DNA from: Xanthobacteraceae bacterium
Lineage (GTDB): Bacteria > Pseudomonadota > Alphaproteobacteria > Rhizobiales > Xanthobacteraceae
Assembly (NCBI GenBank): GCA_030037645.1
Contig: JASHQI010000280.1
Location: 1 to 64,000, forward strand
Direction: 5' to 3'
DNA length: 64,000 nucleotides
This document shows, piece by piece, positions 62,159 through 64,000 of this stretch. Position 1 is the first letter of the stretch. Each line of letters begins with the position of its first letter. A program made the translations under genes and the position numbers. The notes under the pieces were generated by a model. That model worked only from the letters and a program-made list of their open reading frames with translations. It was not told where the DNA came from and searched no databases.

Positions 62159-62731
62159 ATGTTTTGCAATTCGATTATCCCCGCACTTGAAAAGCATTTA
62201 TCCATCCCATTGCTCGCGCGCACTACGGTCTTGGTCGCCCTGTTTGGCGGCGTCGCGTTTGCGGCGCAGGATAAATACACGCTGAAAATTCCGAACGGGC
62301 TCGCCTGGGCTGATTTCAGAGGGTACGAAAACTGGGAGGACGTCGCCGTCAGTCAGACCGATACCCAGATCAAGGTGATCGTCGCCAATCCGGTTATGAT
62401 GAAGGCGTTCAGGAACGGTCTTCCGAGCAGCGGCAAGCTTTTCCTCGATGGGTCCAAGGTCGCAAAGCTCGAGTGGTCATTCAAAAAAAACCCTGTGTCT
62501 CCCTATTCCGTCAATGTGCCCGACACCCTGAAAACAGTCGCGTTCATCGAAAAGGATACCAAGAGATTCCCGGACACGCACGGCTGGGCATATGCCTCGT
62601 GGGATTATGATGCAGCGACCGACACGTTTAAGCCTGCCGAACTTGACCCAAGCGGTGCCAAATGCGGGTACGCGTGCCACACGACCGTGTCGGCACAAGA
62701 TTACATTTTTACGGCGTACCCCAAGAGGTAA
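62159..62731 (+). CDS. Cytochrome P460-like secreted heme protein
   Basis: This is a 190-residue protein with an N-terminal hydrophobic export signal (about residues 17-36, ending AFAAQ). The P460 pattern reads YTLKIPNGLAWADFRGYENWEDVAVSQTD, then KTVAFIEKDTKRFPDTHGWAYASWDY and the C-terminal CGYACHTTVSAQDYIFTAYPKR. The heme-attachment motif is C169-xxx-C173-H174, that is CxxxCH rather than CxxCH. P460-type proteins oxidise hydroxylamine or act in NO detoxification, but many homologues have unknown substrates. The ATG at 62159 has GGAGG at 7 nt, and the ATG 15 nt upstream lies before that site. Confidence 0.82.
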   Translation: MFCNSIIPALEKHLSIPLLARTTVLVALFGGVAFAAQDKYTLKIPNGLAWADFRGYENWEDVAVSQTDTQIKVIVANPVMMKAFRNGLPSSGKLFLDGSKVAKLEWSFKKNPVSPYSVNVPDTLKTVAFIEKDTKRFPDTHGWAYASWDYDAATDTFKPAELDPSGAKCGYACHTTVSAQDYIFTAYPKR

Positions 62732-62795
62732 AGCGCCGGAAATCTTTCTCGCTCCGATGCTCGTCCGACTGAAGTTGGAACGAGGGAGGGAGTGC

Positions 62796-63326
62796 ATGAC
62801 CAACACCCTCACGCGTCGGTTCGAGTAGGATGCGGCTACGGAAGCTCAGCTCGACAAGACCGTTCGCCTCGATAGCGTCCGGCAAGAAGACTTCGACACC
62901 CTCTTCTACCCGGGCGGCCATGGCCCGATGTGGGGTCTCGCCGAAGACAGTCATTCCATCAAGTTGATTGAGTCTTTCCTCACCGCCGGCAAGCCAATCG
63001 GTGTCGTGTGCCATTCCACCGGGGTGCTGCATCACGTCAAGACACCGGACGGCAAGCTTCTGGTTCAAGGCAAGGACGTGACCGGCTTCACCAATGGCGA
63101 GGAAGAAGAGATGGGCCTCACCAAAATCGTGCCCTTCCTTGTCGAAGATGAGATGTTGAAACTGGGCGCCATCTTCTCGAAGAAAGCGAACTGGCAGGTT
63201 CACGTGGTCAGCGACGGTTTGCTGATCACGGGACAGAATCCAAGTTCATCCGGCCCCGCCGCGAAGACGCTGATGGCAGCAGTAAAGCAAAGGGCCGCAC
63301 CGGCCGCTATCACTCGAGCTTCGTAA
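62796..63326 (+). pseudogene. DJ-1/PfpI (type 1 glutamine amidotransferase-like) remnant
   Basis: One frame reads MTNTLTRRFE, then TAG (62826-62828), then DAATEAQLDKTVRLDSVRQEDFDTLFYPGGHGPMWGLAED..., through VVCHSTGVLHHV (the catalytic-Cys elbow) to DGLLITGQNPSSSGPAAKTLMAAV. In intact family members about 70 more residues precede this, with the first beta-strands; those are absent. So the gene lost its 5' part and has one internal stop. A downstream ATG at 62928 could give a 132-residue fragment, but that would lack a complete fold. The C-terminal two-thirds are well preserved, so the loss may be recent. Confidence 0.75.
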
Positions 63327-63548
63327 GATCGAATATACATCGAGCGACCGCAAATTTCTTATGAGCAGGGCCGCGGCTGATCACGGCGGCGCAAGCTGGG
63401 CCTTTAAGCAGGCTTAGCGTCTCAAGGGCAAATGCGAGAGCGGCAATGCGACGACGACTTGGTTGGTGAGCCGCTCGTCCTCCGCCGGCGCGTGAACGGC
63501 CATTGCGGCCGCATCGTCAAAGCGACGGGTGACGGCATTCCGGCCCGG

Positions 63549-63779
63549 TCATCCGAGGAATCTGATCCACGCCGAGAGCAGTGCGGTTACGCCCATCAGT
63601 CCGGCGGCCCAAAAGTTCCTGTTGTTTATTTTTTGTAGCGCTTTGTGCAGTTCATTGACCTGCTCTAATTCGTCCATGCCCGGTGTGATACCGGGAAAGC
63701 GGCACATTGCGGACATGAACCAGAATATTGCAGAACCGCACGCCGCGATGATGACTCCGGCCTCGATGTACGGTTTCAT
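63549..63779 (-). CDS. Small two-span membrane protein, hypothetical
   Basis: This is a 76-residue protein starting MKPYIEAGVIIAACGSAIFWFMSAM (first span). A polar loop follows (RFPGITPGMDELEQVNELHKALQKINNRN), then FWAAGLMGVTALLSAWIRFLG (second span). The ATG at 63779 has AAAGAGTG upstream. The frame is open 22 codons further, with two other possible starts. I recognise no family. The hydrophobic layout, loop and length argue for a real small inner-membrane protein. Confidence 0.55.
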   Translation of the reverse strand: MKPYIEAGVIIAACGSAIFWFMSAMCRFPGITPGMDELEQVNELHKALQKINNRNFWAAGLMGVTALLSAWIRFLG

Positions 63780-64000
63780 AAACACTCTTTGTGATGCGGC
63801 GATCATAACCGCAAGATCGCGATCGTCACGCCCAAAGATTCGCACGACGCCGCGATGCCGCGTGCGCCGGGGTCATTGAGATAAGATCGAAAATCATACT
63901 TAGACCGATCCGTAGTACTTGAATGCGCTGCGGACGGGCCAAGTGCTTGGGACGGGTCGGATAGCGTCGCGCTTGGTCTCGGCTGCTTCGCGTGCATCGC

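Overview
This 64-kb window looks like an ordinary chromosomal segment of a GC-rich alphaproteobacterium of the order Hyphomicrobiales (Rhizobiales), most likely from the Bradyrhizobium/Rhodopseudomonas/Xanthobacteraceae group. The reasons are the core gene set (purL-bolA-grxD, rpsD, murI, purB, rpe), alphaproteobacterial families (Usg, BcsS, BA14K, DUF3551, a MoeA-like/MocA fusion), several receptor-only tripartite tricarboxylate (TctC/Bug) genes, and several families of dispersed intergenic palindromes. I see no rRNA, tRNA, CRISPR array, intact insertion sequence, prophage or plasmid module.

Layout. 1-9.2 kb is housekeeping: the 3' part of purL, then bolA and grxD (an Fe-S partner pair), rpsD, an OxlT-like MFS carrier, murI, purB and rpe. 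9.4-14 kb holds a DadA-like oxidase, an anchored NodB-type deacetylase, a P1-family (DmpA/NylC-like) peptidase and ccdA. 14-19.7 kb is a complete branched-chain amino-acid-type ABC transporter (livH-M-G-F, a small membrane protein, livK), with two long hairpins just ahead of the binding-protein gene. 19.8-28.8 kb is a probable aromatic-catabolism region: an LLM flavoenzyme, an IclR regulator with a tandem palindromic operator, a two-component HpaB-type flavin monooxygenase, an AraC regulator, a GMC oxidoreductase, a TctC receptor and a PcaD-like hydrolase.

28.8-41.4 kb holds a form II ('putative') CO-dehydrogenase/xanthine-oxidase-type cluster: coxG, then coxS-coxL-coxM-coxD, coxE, a split XdhC pair, and a molybdopterin-binding/nucleotidyltransferase fusion. 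An MFS gene lies on the opposite strand between coxD and coxE. The CoxL active-site loop reads AYRGAGR, not the AYRCSFR of true form I CO dehydrogenase, so the physiological substrate is open. Between coxG and coxS lie a decayed remnant and two small secreted proteins.

41.4-50.5 kb is accessory: a DUF4189 protein, two paralogous TctC receptors flanking a BcsS-like barrel and an MFS carrier, HdeD, DUF72, a thioredoxin-like gene cut by one in-frame TGA, and a tiny cysteine-containing secreted protein. 50.5-60.2 kb holds a 1113-residue zinc-ribbon/adenylate-cyclase/ATPase protein, a BKACE enzyme, groEL-groES with a degenerate CIRCE and a terminator, usg, an alpha/beta hydrolase and a nupC-type transporter. 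60.2-64 kb is gene-poor, with small secreted proteins, a cytochrome P460-like protein with a CxxxCH motif, a decayed DJ-1/PfpI gene and a small membrane protein.

I did not find a convincing undescribed multi-gene system. The strongest leads are the livK leader hairpins, the IclR tandem operator, the form II cox cluster with its inverted MFS gene, the repeat embedded between groES and groEL, and the three gene remnants.
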